Of a DNA stretch of 64,000 nt, positions 17,942 through 27,390 are shown piece by piece. Origin of the DNA: Roseateles sp049532965 (GTDB lineage Bacteria; Pseudomonadota; Gammaproteobacteria; Burkholderiales; Burkholderiaceae_C). The notes below the pieces were generated by a model that saw only the letters and a program-made list of their open reading frames with translations, did no database searches and was not told the origin of the DNA. A program made the position numbers and the translations under genes. Each line of letters starts with the position of its first letter. The stretch's first letter is position 1. Location: NCBI RefSeq assembly GCF_049532965.1, contig NZ_CP186694.1, positions 3,720,001 through 3,784,000 on the forward strand, in the 5' to 3' direction.

Positions 17942-18595
17942 ATGAATCACATCCTGCTCCTCGAAGACATTCCCGAAATCCGCGCCTGGCTCAAGGTCCT
18001 GGTGAAACAGGTCTTCGCCAATGCGGTCGTCACCGAATGCTCGCGGGTGCAGGACGCGCTGCAGCAGGTCAATGCGCAGCGCTTCACGCTGGCGCTGCTG
18101 GACCTGGGCCTGCCGGACGGCTCCGGTGTCGAGGTCATCTCCGCGCTGCGCGAGAAGCAACCCGAGGTCCAGTCGGTGATCGTCACCATCCATGACGACG
18201 ACGAGCACCTGTTCCCCGCGCTGCAGGCCGGCGCCTTCGGCTATCTGCTCAAGGAGCAGTCGAGGGAGCTCCTGGTCGAGCAACTGCAGCGCATCAGCCA
18301 GGGCGAGCCGCCGCTGTCGCCGTCCATCGCCCGCAAGGTCATCGCGTACTTCACGTCGCAGCGCCGGCCGCAGGCCGCGCAGGTGCTGCACGAGGTCTCG
18401 CTCACCGATCGCGAAACGGAAGTGCTGCTGCGCGTGGCCAAGGGCTTCACGCTGCCGGAGATCGGTGTGCAACTGGGACTGTCGCGCCACACCATCGCCG
18501 ACTACGTGAAGCAGATCTACCGCAAGCTGAACGTCAGCTCGCGCGCCGAGGCCGCGCTGGAGGCGCAGCGCCTGGGACTGTTCGGTCGCAACTGA
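17942..18595 (+). CDS. NarL/FixJ-family response regulator
   Basis: A 217-residue two-domain transcription regulator. In the receiver domain the phospho-acceptor is D54 (LALLDLGLPDGSG), with acidic D9 and the conserved K105 (YLLKEQ). The C-terminal LuxR-type helix-turn-helix reads LTDRETEVLLRVAKGFTLPEIG and LSRHTIADYVKQIYRKL. It follows the sensor kinase after a 208-bp gap, long for a co-transcribed pair, so it may have its own promoter. The target genes are unknown. Confidence 0.93.
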   Translation: MNHILLLEDIPEIRAWLKVLVKQVFANAVVTECSRVQDALQQVNAQRFTLALLDLGLPDGSGVEVISALREKQPEVQSVIVTIHDDDEHLFPALQAGAFGYLLKEQSRELLVEQLQRISQGEPPLSPSIARKVIAYFTSQRRPQAAQVLHEVSLTDRETEVLLRVAKGFTLPEIGVQLGLSRHTIADYVKQIYRKLNVSSRAEAALEAQRLGLFGRN

Positions 18596-18645
18596 GGGCG
18601 CGGGGCCGGGCAGGGCCGCCCTGGGGGCGATGCCCCGGGAAAATA

Positions 18646-18661
18646 CTGGACATACGTCCAG
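18646..18661 (+). promoter_or_regulatory. LexA/SOS box upstream of ruvAB
   Basis: The perfect 16-bp palindrome CTGGACATACGTCCAG lies 45 bp before the ruvA start. It has the CTGG-N8-CCAG form of the well-known E. coli ruvA SOS box and follows the general CTG-N10-CAG LexA rule. SOS induction of ruvAB by DNA damage is the expected consequence. Confidence 0.8.
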
Positions 18662-18705
18662 CAAATCATCCGCCAGGCGCCGCCGAACGCGGATAATCCG
18701 CGCCC

Positions 18706-19275
18706 ATGATCGGCAAGCTCACCGGCGTCATCGCGGAAAAGTCGCCTCCGCAGGTCCTCATCGATGTGCAAGGCGTCGGCTACGAAGTCGACGTGCCGAT
18801 GAGCACCTTCTTCAACCTGCCGGGCCTGGGCGAGCGCGCCTCGTTGCTGACGCACTTGAGCATCCGCGAGGACGCGCACGTGCTCTTCGGGTTTCTCACG
18901 CCCGAGGAGCGCAACACCTTCCGCCTGCTGATCAAGATCAGCGGAGTCGGGCCGAAGATGGCGCTGTCGCTGCTGTCGGGCATGTCGGTGGGCGACCTGG
19001 CGCAGGCAATCTCCAAGCAGGAAGCGGGCCGTCTGGTGAAGGTGCCCGGCATCGGCAAGAAGACTGCCGAACGGCTGTTGCTGGAGCTCAAGGGCAAGCT
19101 GAGCCCCGACCTGTCGCTGCCCGTGGCCGTCGCGAACGACGCGCAGGCGGACATCCTGCAGGCGCTGGTGGCGCTGGGCTACAGCGAGAAGGAAGCCGGC
19201 GCCGCGCTCAAGACGCTACCGCCGGATGTCGGCGTCAGCGAGGGCATCAAGCTGGCGATGAAGCACCTGTCGTGA
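18706..19275 (+). CDS. ruvA: Holliday junction branch-migration protein RuvA
   Basis: Binds four-way junctions and loads the RuvB motor. Its 189 residues fit the three-domain layout: an OB-fold N terminus (MIGKLTGVIAEKSPPQVLIDVQGVGYEVDVP), tandem helix-hairpin-helix motifs (ISGVGPKMALSLLS, VPGIGKKTAERLLLELK), and a mobile C-terminal domain that contacts RuvB. It is followed by ruvB after 31 bases. Its expression is probably under LexA control through the upstream palindrome. Confidence 0.98.
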   Translation: MIGKLTGVIAEKSPPQVLIDVQGVGYEVDVPMSTFFNLPGLGERASLLTHLSIREDAHVLFGFLTPEERNTFRLLIKISGVGPKMALSLLSGMSVGDLAQAISKQEAGRLVKVPGIGKKTAERLLLELKGKLSPDLSLPVAVANDAQADILQALVALGYSEKEAGAALKTLPPDVGVSEGIKLAMKHLS

Positions 19276-19306
19276 CCGAGGACCGCGCGCCGCAGCCATT
19301 TTCATC

Positions 19307-20371
<1,065 letters not shown>

Positions 20372-20393
20372 GACGGCCAGCGGCGCCCCAATG

Positions 20394-20420
20394 AAAAAGG
20401 CGCTCCGAAGAGCGCCTTTT
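20394..20420. terminator. bidirectional terminator between ruvB and porin
   Basis: A hairpin with stem GGCGCTC/GAGCGCC, loop CGAA, five A residues on its left and four T residues on its right. It can therefore end both the rightward ruvAB and the leftward porin transcripts in their 67-bp convergent gap. Confidence 0.85.
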
Positions 20421-20438
20421 GCAGGTCCGATCCGAAGA

Positions 20439-21383
20439 TCAGAAGTTGTGGCGAACGCCCAGGGCGAACGAGTTCATGTCGTCGGCCTTGTTCGCGGTGG
20501 TGGCGTCCACGGCGGTGTAGAAGGCGTAGACCTTGGTGCGCTTGCTCAGGTTGTAGTTGTAGGCCAGCGTGTACTGCTTGCCGCCGTTGCGGCCGCCGTT
20601 GAACGAGGAGCCACCGGCCTTGGTGCCGCCGACGTTCAGGTGGAATTCCGACTGGCCCATCGTGTACATCACGGCAGCGCGGCCGATCCAGCGCTTGTCC
20701 TTGCCCAGCGAGCGCGAGTCGTCTTCACGCTGCGCGTAGCCGCCGAAGGTGAAGGCGCCCAGTTCGTACAGGCCGCGGATGGCCCACTGGTTGGCGTCGC
20801 CCTGCTTGCTGTAGCCAGCGCCCAGGTGCAGCGGGCCCTGGTCGTAGTTCAGCGCCACGTCGTAGCCGCGCGGATCGACGCCTTCACCGGCGTGCAGCGC
20901 GACTTCGCCGTTGAAGCCGCTGACGTTCGGGGTGAAGTAGCCGACCTTGTTGGTCTGCGTGAAGCCGGCGCCCGAGTACAGCTTGTCTTCCGACGTGCCG
21001 GTGTCGTGGTTGTGCATCGACACGTAGTCGGCGGTGGCGTAGTAGGAGCCCGGGGTCCAGCGGCCCAGGCGGACAGCGCCGAAATCGCCCGACAGCTGCA
21101 CGCTGGCTTCACGATTCCAGAACGCCGAGCTGCTCTGACGGCCGTCGTCCGAGTTCAGGCCGTGTTCCAGCGCGAAGCTGGCCTTCAGGCCGCCGCCCAG
21201 GTCTTCGGTGCCCTTGAAGCCCAGACGGGAGTTGTTGTTGATCATCGAGGCAACACGGTCGTTGTTGCCGGTCTTGATGCTTTCAACCGAGGTGTTGATA
21301 CGGCCCCAGAGCGTGACGGAGCTCTGCGCGAATGCCGGAACGGAGAGAGCCGCAAGGGCGGCAGCGAATGCAATCTTTTTCAT
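20439..21383 (-). CDS. Gram-negative trimeric porin (Burkholderiales OmpC-like)
   Basis: A 314-residue outer-membrane beta-barrel for passive uptake of small hydrophilic solutes. The signal peptide is MKKIAFAAALAALSVPAFA-Q, followed by SSVTLWGRINTSVE, the standard first strand of this family. The protein ends in Phe (LGVRHNF), the barrel-assembly signal. I chose the second ATG because AAGG sits five bases upstream; the earlier ATG (four codons before) lacks a ribosome-binding site. Codon use is highly biased, as expected for an abundant protein. Confidence 0.95.
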   Translation of the reverse strand: MKKIAFAAALAALSVPAFAQSSVTLWGRINTSVESIKTGNNDRVASMINNNSRLGFKGTEDLGGGLKASFALEHGLNSDDGRQSSSAFWNREASVQLSGDFGAVRLGRWTPGSYYATADYVSMHNHDTGTSEDKLYSGAGFTQTNKVGYFTPNVSGFNGEVALHAGEGVDPRGYDVALNYDQGPLHLGAGYSKQGDANQWAIRGLYELGAFTFGGYAQREDDSRSLGKDKRWIGRAAVMYTMGQSEFHLNVGGTKAGGSSFNGGRNGGKQYTLAYNYNLSKRTKVYAFYTAVDATTANKADDMNSFALGVRHNF

Positions 21384-21448
21384 ACCCACCTTCATCAGTT
21401 GGAGGTTTCAGCCGGTCTGGCTCAATGGCTTTACTGCAAGGTGTGCGG

Positions 21449-21454
21449 AGTATA
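21449..21454 (-). promoter_or_regulatory. putative -10 box of the porin promoter
   Basis: TATACT on the minus strand lies about 65 bp upstream of the porin start codon, directly behind the inverted repeat GTGCG-TGCAA-CGCAC. No good -35 box is seen at the expected distance, so a regulator may bind the repeat. Modest support only. Confidence 0.35.
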
Positions 21455-21508
21455 GAAGTGCGTTGCACGCACTCATCACGGCCGACGCGAAATTGCAACA
21501 GTTCCCCG

Positions 21509-22585
21509 TTAGGGGTGTTCCGTGGTCTCGCGCGGTGTCAGGAAACGGGCCGTCAAGACCTGCCCCGCGAGCAGCGCCGCCAGGGCGGCGAGCTGCTCCC
21601 ACAGGTCCAGTCGATGGGCATGCCAGAGGAACAGCGCGACCGCGCCAAGCAGCAGCACGAAGGCCGCGGCAGCCGCCCGGACGTGCGATGGCGCGACGGC
21701 CGGGTCGAACAGCGGCCGGTTGCGCGGGTCGTAGCCGGGCGCCATGCGGGCGCCCACGCCCGGCTCCCAATGTGCCGGCTCCCACCACAGCCGCAGCTTG
21801 TCTCGCCAGCGCGGCATGCGCCGGGCCTTGGCGATCAGCCGCGTGTACACCTGGAGATTGGCGGTCCAGGGATTCCAGCTGCGCAGCGCGTCGCGAGTCC
21901 CGTAGACGCAGGGTTCGCGGTCCAGTTCTTCCTGGAAGCTGCCGAACATCCGATCCCAGATGACCAGGATTCCGCCGTAGTTGCGGTCCAGATAGGGGTC
22001 GTTGACGGCGTGATGCACGCGGTGGTTCGAGGGTGAGCAGAACCATCGGTCGAACCAGCCCAGCTTGCCGATCTGCTGCGTGTGGACCCAGAACTGGTAC
22101 AGCAGGTCGATCAGCGCGACGACCGCATAGACCAGCGGCGGGAAACCGAGGATCGCCATCGGCAGGTAGAAGATCCAGCCCACCAGCCAGCCGCTGCCGG
22201 TCTGGCGCAGCGCGGTGGAAAGGTTGTAGTCCTCGCTCTGGTGGTGCACGGCATGGGCCGCCCAGAGCAGCGCTGTCGTGTGGCCGAGCCGGTGGTGCCA
22301 GTAGTAGAGGAAGTCGTAAAGCAGCAGCCCGAGCACCCAGACCCACCCGTCTCGCGCGTCCAGCCGGATCAGCGCCGCTCGCTCGAACACCCAGGTGTAG
22401 ATGCCGAGCGTGAACAGCTTGGTCAGCACGCCCACCACCTGGCTGAGCATCCCCAGCGCGATGCTGCTGATCGCGTCGTTGAGCCGGTAGGTGTTGCGGC
22501 CGCGGCGCACGCCGACCCAGTACTCCAGCCCGATCAGGGCAAAGAACACCGGCGTGGCCAGCACGATGATCTGCGCGTCGGTCAT
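21509..22585 (-). CDS. sterol desaturase / fatty acid hydroxylase family membrane enzyme
   Basis: A di-iron membrane hydroxylase of 358 residues. The histidine clusters expected for metal binding are present: WHHRLGH, HAVHHQSEDYN and NHRVHHAVND. Several hydrophobic helices surround them. The C-terminal ~70 residues add two more membrane segments. The family acts on sterols, fatty acids or carotenoids; the substrate here cannot be told. It stands alone between the porin and a phosphatase gene. Confidence 0.9.
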   Translation of the reverse strand: MTDAQIIVLATPVFFALIGLEYWVGVRRGRNTYRLNDAISSIALGMLSQVVGVLTKLFTLGIYTWVFERAALIRLDARDGWVWVLGLLLYDFLYYWHHRLGHTTALLWAAHAVHHQSEDYNLSTALRQTGSGWLVGWIFYLPMAILGFPPLVYAVVALIDLLYQFWVHTQQIGKLGWFDRWFCSPSNHRVHHAVNDPYLDRNYGGILVIWDRMFGSFQEELDREPCVYGTRDALRSWNPWTANLQVYTRLIAKARRMPRWRDKLRLWWEPAHWEPGVGARMAPGYDPRNRPLFDPAVAPSHVRAAAAAFVLLLGAVALFLWHAHRLDLWEQLAALAALLAGQVLTARFLTPRETTEHP

Positions 22586-22678
22586 GTGTCTCCTCGATGA
22601 GCGCTCGATGTGGCGCTTCGGTCGGTGCCGCCGGTCGCCGGCGATCGCCGGCCTGTTGCCGCCTCCTCCGCGGCGGCG

Positions 22679-23356
22679 TCAGGCCTTGACCGCCTGGTTC
22701 ACCGGGGGCATGAAGCCCGGCACGCCGGGATCGTCCAGGGTCAGGCCTTGCAGATGTTGATCGTCGTTCCAGCCCACGAGGCTGAAGCCTTGCGGCGAAT
22801 GCAGCACCCGGTTCACGCTCGCGTTGCCCAGCACCCAGCTGCGCGGCGCCTGCAGGTCGATGCGCGTCGCCGCGCGATAGAGGCAGTCCAGCACGCCGCC
22901 ATGCGCGACGACCGCGATGGTCTGTCCCGCATGCGCGGCCGCCAGCTCCGACACGACCCCGATGCAGCGCGCGTACAGGGTGCTCAGGCTCTCGCCGCCC
23001 GGGGGCTCGAACGCCGGGTCCCGGCGCCGCCAGCGCAGCGCGTCCTCGGGGAACGCCGTCTCGATCTCCGTCCAGAGCTTGCCCTCATGCACGCCGAACG
23101 CGCGCTCCCGCAGGCGCACGTCGAGGCGGACCGCCAGCCCGTGCGGTGCCGCCACGTGGCGCGCGGTCACTGCGGCACGATCCAGGTCGCTGGCGTAGAC
23201 GGCATCGATCGAGTGATCGGCCAGCGCGGCGCCGAGGCGCTCGGCCTGCCGCACGCCCAACTCGTTGAGCGGCAGGTTCAGGTGGCCTTGCAGACGGCCT
23301 TCGCGGTTCCAGGCGGTTTCGCCGTGCCGGATCGCGAGGATCAGGGTGGACTCCAC
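22679..23356 (-). CDS. histidine phosphatase (phosphoglycerate-mutase-like)
   Basis: A 225-residue member of the histidine phosphatase superfamily. The catalytic RHG motif is in LAIRHGETAWNREGRLQGHLNLPLNELG, and the second histidine is in VVAHGGVLDCLYRA. The start is GTG, directly after the TGA of the DUF1840 gene (TGAGTG), so translation is coupled. Possible roles include phosphoglycerate mutase or alpha-ribazole-phosphate phosphatase; sequence alone cannot decide. Confidence 0.9.
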   Translation of the reverse strand: MESTLILAIRHGETAWNREGRLQGHLNLPLNELGVRQAERLGAALADHSIDAVYASDLDRAAVTARHVAAPHGLAVRLDVRLRERAFGVHEGKLWTEIETAFPEDALRWRRRDPAFEPPGGESLSTLYARCIGVVSELAAAHAGQTIAVVAHGGVLDCLYRAATRIDLQAPRSWVLGNASVNRVLHSPQGFSLVGWNDDQHLQGLTLDDPGVPGFMPPVNQAVKA

Positions 23357-23680
23357 TCAGACGCCCCACACCACGTCGGCGTTGGCGGCCTGCGCGGCCC
23401 GCATCAGTTCCAGCAGCGGCCACAGCCGCTGGCGCAGCATCACCTCGGGTCGCGGCGGAGGCTTGCGGCCGTCGGCGCGCGCCTCCTCGGCGGCGCGGTC
23501 CAGCGCTTGCTGCTCCTCGGCGATCGCCGCGTCGCCGCGGGCGATCAGCGCCGGCAGGTCGGCCGACTGGAAGATCCCCTGCGCTGCCGGCTCCCGGCCC
23601 AGTGCCTGCAAGGCCTGGTCGCCATGGGCCTCCAGCATGATGACGTCGGCACCCGCTTTCGACTTGAACTTGTACAGCAC
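23357..23680 (-). CDS. DUF1840 domain protein
   Basis: A 107-residue protein beginning (M)LYKFKSKAGADVIMLEAHGDQALQALG and ending in RPEVMLRQRLWPLLELMRAAQAANADVVWGV, typical of the DUF1840 family found mainly in betaproteobacteria. The function is unknown. The start is GTG with GGGAGA six bases upstream. It is directly coupled to the following phosphatase gene. Confidence 0.85.
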   Translation of the reverse strand: MLYKFKSKAGADVIMLEAHGDQALQALGREPAAQGIFQSADLPALIARGDAAIAEEQQALDRAAEEARADGRKPPPRPEVMLRQRLWPLLELMRAAQAANADVVWGV

Positions 23681-23736
23681 GCTTGTCTCCCGGCCGTCGA
23701 CTCGGCGGCCATGGACGCATTGTGCCGCGCGGCCCG

Positions 23737-25896
23737 TCAGGCGCCTCGCACCAGATGCACCGAGGCACGCGCCTTGCGCGGCGCGGCCGACGCGCTGTTC
23801 GCGGCCCGCGCGGCCTCTGCCTGCGCGGCGATCAACGCATGGCGTTCCTCGAAGGCGCGCGTCTCCAGCGCCGGCGCGCACAGGAAGCCCTGGTACTCAT
23901 GGCAGCCGCAGCGGGCCAGGAAGTCGCGCTGCGCGTCGTGCTCCACGCCCTCGGCGATGACCTGCAGGTTCAACGCACGGCCCATCTGCACGATGGCGTT
24001 GACGATGCCGGCATCGCTGGCATCACCGGGCAGGCCCTTGACGAAGCTGCGATCGATCTTCAGCCGCTGGATGGGGAATCGCTTCAAGTAGCCGAGGCTC
24101 GAATAGCCGGTCCCGAAGTCATCGATCGCCATCAGCACGCCGAGTTCCGACAGTGCCTCCATCCGATGCAGCGCCTCTTCCGCATCGCGCAGAAGGACGG
24201 ACTCCGTCAGCTCCAGTTCGAGCAGCGATGGCGGCAGGTCATAGGCGCGCAGGGCCTGGGCGACCTGCTCGACGAACTGCGTCTGCTGGAACTGCAGCGC
24301 CGACACATTGACCGCCACCGGCACGCGCAGCCCCTTCTTGAGCCACGCGGACGCCTGCGCCACCGCCTGTTGCAGCACCCATTGGCCGATCGGGACGATG
24401 AAGCCGCTCTCCTCGGCCACCGGAATGAACTCCGATGGCGGCACGTCGCCGCGCAGCGGATCGCGCCATCGGATCAGCGCCTCGGCACCGATCAGCTCGC
24501 CGGTCTCCAGCGAGACCTGCGGCTGGAAGTGCAGCCGGAATTCGTGCTCCTGCAGGGCCTGGCGCATCGCATGGTCGAGCCGCATGCGCGACAGCAGGTC
24601 CACGTCCTTGCGGGGCTGATGGAAGCGGAACGCGCTGCGGCCGCTTTCCTTCACCCAATGCATCGCGCGCTCGGCGCTGGCTAGCAGCTCCTCGGCGGTT
24701 GCGCCGTCACCCGGGAACAGCGCGATGCCGATGCTGCAGGTCACTGTGAAGCTCAGCGTGTCGAAGCTGAACGGCCGGGACATCGCTTCCTGGACGCGTC
24801 GCGCCGCGTGCTCCGCGCCGCGGGCGTCGGCCTGGTGCACCAGCAGCGCGAACTCGTCCCCGTCCAGCCGGGCGACGGTGTCGACCTCGCGCAGCGATTC
24901 CTTCAACCGCAGCGCGACCTCCTTCAGCACCCGGTCGCCATAGGAATGGCCCAGCGTGTCGTTGATCTGCTTGAAGCGGTCGAGATCGACGTTGATCAGC
25001 GCGAACGGCGTCGTCTCGCGCCGGGCCATCGCCTGCGCGTAGTCGACACGTTCCATCAGCGCGCGCCGGTTCGGCAAAGCGGTAAGCATGTCGTTGTGCG
25101 ACAGCTCCTCGATGCGCTGGTGGGCCGCCAGTTTTTCGCTCAGGTCACGGAACGAATAGACGCGGCCGATCGGGCGCCCACGGCTCCACTGCGGCAGCGA
25201 CACGCGCTCCAGCACCCGCCCGTCGATGAGCTTGAGGTTGTCGCTGGTGTGCAGCAGCGGCGATTCCTGGATCGCGCCCAGGCGCATCGCGTAGGCTGCG
25301 CCGTCGACGACGCTGCGACGCATCCAGGCCTGCACGGCCTCGTCGTTGCGGTCGTGAAGCAGGTCCTCCGGAATGCCCCACAACGAAGCCAGCCGCTGGT
25401 TGAAGCTGCGGATGCGGCCGGCCAGGTCGGTGACCAGGATGCCGTCGGCAGTCGATTCCAGCGTGGCCCGCAGTTCGGCCAGCAGCGTCTCGCGTTCCTC
25501 GTCGTGCTGGCGCTGCTGCGTCTGGTCTTGCATCGCGATCAACCACAGGCCATCGCCCGGCGGCTGCGCGACGTGACTGATGCGGCGCGACACCCACAGC
25601 ATCCGCCCGTCCGCGTGCCGCATCAGGGTGTCGGTGTGCAGCGTCTCGCGGCGCCCGATCGCGGCGTCCATCCAGAACAGCGCGTCCTCCGGCGTCGAGG
25701 CGAGCGATTCGATGCTGGCGCCGATCAGCTCCCGGGCCGGCAGCCCGAGCAGTTGCTGCGACGCCGTGTTCACCGCCACGACGCAACGGGTGTTCGCGTC
25801 CACGAGCCACACGGCCTCCTGCAGGCCGTCGATCAGCGGCACGAACGCAGCGTTCAACGCCGCGGGCGACGCGGTGGCTCGGGAGGACAGGTTCAC
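23737..25896 (-). CDS. PAS-PAS-GGDEF-EAL cyclic-di-GMP signalling protein
   Basis: A 719-residue cytoplasmic protein that should make or break cyclic di-GMP. The domain order is PAS (about 15-130), a second PAS (about 145-255), GGDEF (about 265-430) and EAL (about 440-690). The GGDEF signature is changed to DGDEF (ARLDGDEFALLV), which may reduce cyclase activity. The EAL domain looks active, with EALIRWRDP, LTESVL, DDFGTGYSSLGYL and KIDRSFV. It overlaps the upstream HD-GYP gene by four bases. Net phosphodiesterase activity is my inference. Confidence 0.93.
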   Translation of the reverse strand: MNLSSRATASPAALNAAFVPLIDGLQEAVWLVDANTRCVVAVNTASQQLLGLPARELIGASIESLASTPEDALFWMDAAIGRRETLHTDTLMRHADGRMLWVSRRISHVAQPPGDGLWLIAMQDQTQQRQHDEERETLLAELRATLESTADGILVTDLAGRIRSFNQRLASLWGIPEDLLHDRNDEAVQAWMRRSVVDGAAYAMRLGAIQESPLLHTSDNLKLIDGRVLERVSLPQWSRGRPIGRVYSFRDLSEKLAAHQRIEELSHNDMLTALPNRRALMERVDYAQAMARRETTPFALINVDLDRFKQINDTLGHSYGDRVLKEVALRLKESLREVDTVARLDGDEFALLVHQADARGAEHAARRVQEAMSRPFSFDTLSFTVTCSIGIALFPGDGATAEELLASAERAMHWVKESGRSAFRFHQPRKDVDLLSRMRLDHAMRQALQEHEFRLHFQPQVSLETGELIGAEALIRWRDPLRGDVPPSEFIPVAEESGFIVPIGQWVLQQAVAQASAWLKKGLRVPVAVNVSALQFQQTQFVEQVAQALRAYDLPPSLLELELTESVLLRDAEEALHRMEALSELGVLMAIDDFGTGYSSLGYLKRFPIQRLKIDRSFVKGLPGDASDAGIVNAIVQMGRALNLQVIAEGVEHDAQRDFLARCGCHEYQGFLCAPALETRAFEERHALIAAQAEAARAANSASAAPRKARASVHLVRGA

Positions 25897-27191
25897 GCGG
25901 CCATCTCCCCGTCTGGCGAGGTGGGTGGCGGCAAAGGCCCGGCGGATTCAAAGAAATAGGCGATGCGGGTGCGCGGGCTGAGGTAGTCCAGCGAGGCGCG
26001 CGGCAACTGCTGCGGCTTGACGCTGCGGCGGATGCCCAGGTCGGGCAGCTCTTCCAGGTTGAGCACCAGCGCTTCGTCGCGGGGCACCTTGGCGTCGTGC
26101 ACCATGACCTTGGGCTTGAGCGGGCGCGAGGAGTTGACCGCCACGACCAGCGCATAGCGATCGTCAGTCAACTGCACCACCGAGCCCGGCGGGTAGACGC
26201 CCATCATGCGGATGAAGGCGTTCAGCATGGTGGCGTCGAAACGGCTGCGCCCCTGCGCGAACATCAGCGAGAGCGCCTCGTGCGGGGTCATCGCCTTGGA
26301 GCTGAGCAGCGGATTGCACAGCCCGTCGAAGCGGTTGACCAGCGCGACGACGCGGGCGCCGATGCTCATGCGGTCGGCATTCAGCCGCTGCGGAAAGCCG
26401 GTGCCGTCCGCATGTTCGTGGTGCTGGGCAATGACCAGCAGCGGTCCGGGCCCGACGCCCATCTTCTGCGCCAGCATCACGCCCTTGGCGACGTGCTGCT
26501 GGTAGGCGGCGACCTCCGCCGCGGTGAAGCTGTCGTCGCGATGCCGGAACCGCGGCGTGAGCTCCATCTTGCCGATGTCATGCAGCAGGGCGCCCTGGCC
26601 GAGGTCCAGCATCTCGTCCCGGCCCAGGCCGAATGCACGGCCCAGCAGCATCGCGATCACCGCCACGTTCAGCGCATGGGCGGTGCCACGGTCGCCGGCG
26701 CCTTCGTTGAGCAGCCGGATGTTGATGTCGCCCTCGATCAGCATCTTGTCGAGCAGCGCCCGCGACAACGCGGAGGACCGGTCGCGGGCATCGGTCGGCT
26801 CGCGGGGAACCAGCTCGATCAGGTCGCGCAGGGCCGTGGCCGCTTCCGCGTACTGGCGCTCGCACAGCAGCAACGACTCGCGCTGCTCGGCCAGCAACTT
26901 GCGGTGGCGTTCGCGGGCCTCGTCCTCGGCGGTCCGGGCTTCGGCGACGGCGGCCGGCACGGGCGGCGGGACCGGCATCGGGGTCGCCTCGATCGGCAAC
27001 TCGCTTTTGCCAGGGCTCCAGCGCACCTGTTTCAGACCGAGGCGACGGAGGATCAGCAGCTGCTCCTCCGAGCTCAGCTTAAAGCTGCTGAGCGGAAACG
27101 GATGTGACATCCAGCCGAGGTCGAGATGGATGAACATCCCCACTTTCAGCTGGTTTACATCGATGAGCGGGTCGGCCGATCTGTCCTTCAT
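25893..27191 (-). CDS. HD-GYP domain cyclic-di-GMP phosphodiesterase-like protein
   Basis: A 432-residue protein with an N-terminal DUF3391 region (VNQLKVGMFIHLDLGWMSHPF) and a C-terminal HD-GYP domain. The metal HD is in LLHDIGKMELTP and the second motif reads HHEHADGTGFP, with GFP in place of GYP. A charged coiled coil (about residues 85-120) links them. HD-GYP proteins hydrolyse cyclic di-GMP to GMP. Its stop overlaps the start of the PAS-GGDEF-EAL gene, so the two signalling proteins are made together. Confidence 0.92.
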   Translation of the reverse strand: MKDRSADPLIDVNQLKVGMFIHLDLGWMSHPFPLSSFKLSSEEQLLILRRLGLKQVRWSPGKSELPIEATPMPVPPPVPAAVAEARTAEDEARERHRKLLAEQRESLLLCERQYAEAATALRDLIELVPREPTDARDRSSALSRALLDKMLIEGDINIRLLNEGAGDRGTAHALNVAVIAMLLGRAFGLGRDEMLDLGQGALLHDIGKMELTPRFRHRDDSFTAAEVAAYQQHVAKGVMLAQKMGVGPGPLLVIAQHHEHADGTGFPQRLNADRMSIGARVVALVNRFDGLCNPLLSSKAMTPHEALSLMFAQGRSRFDATMLNAFIRMMGVYPPGSVVQLTDDRYALVVAVNSSRPLKPKVMVHDAKVPRDEALVLNLEELPDLGIRRSVKPQQLPRASLDYLSPRTRIAYFFESAGPLPPPTSPDGEMAA

Positions 27192-27390
27192 GCTTGTCGT
27201 TCCACGCCGGGTTCAGGCGCTCTCGTCCGCAGCTTCGGCTGCCGAGGGAGGCAACTTAAGCGAAAAGCGCGTCATCCGGGCGGCGGCGCGCATGTTCCCC
27301 GAGCCTGCGTGCAAGTTGTCACAGGTTTTTCCTGGGGGCCCCTATGATCCCCGGCAACCGGCATTCTCATAAATATTCAGGAGACTTTGC

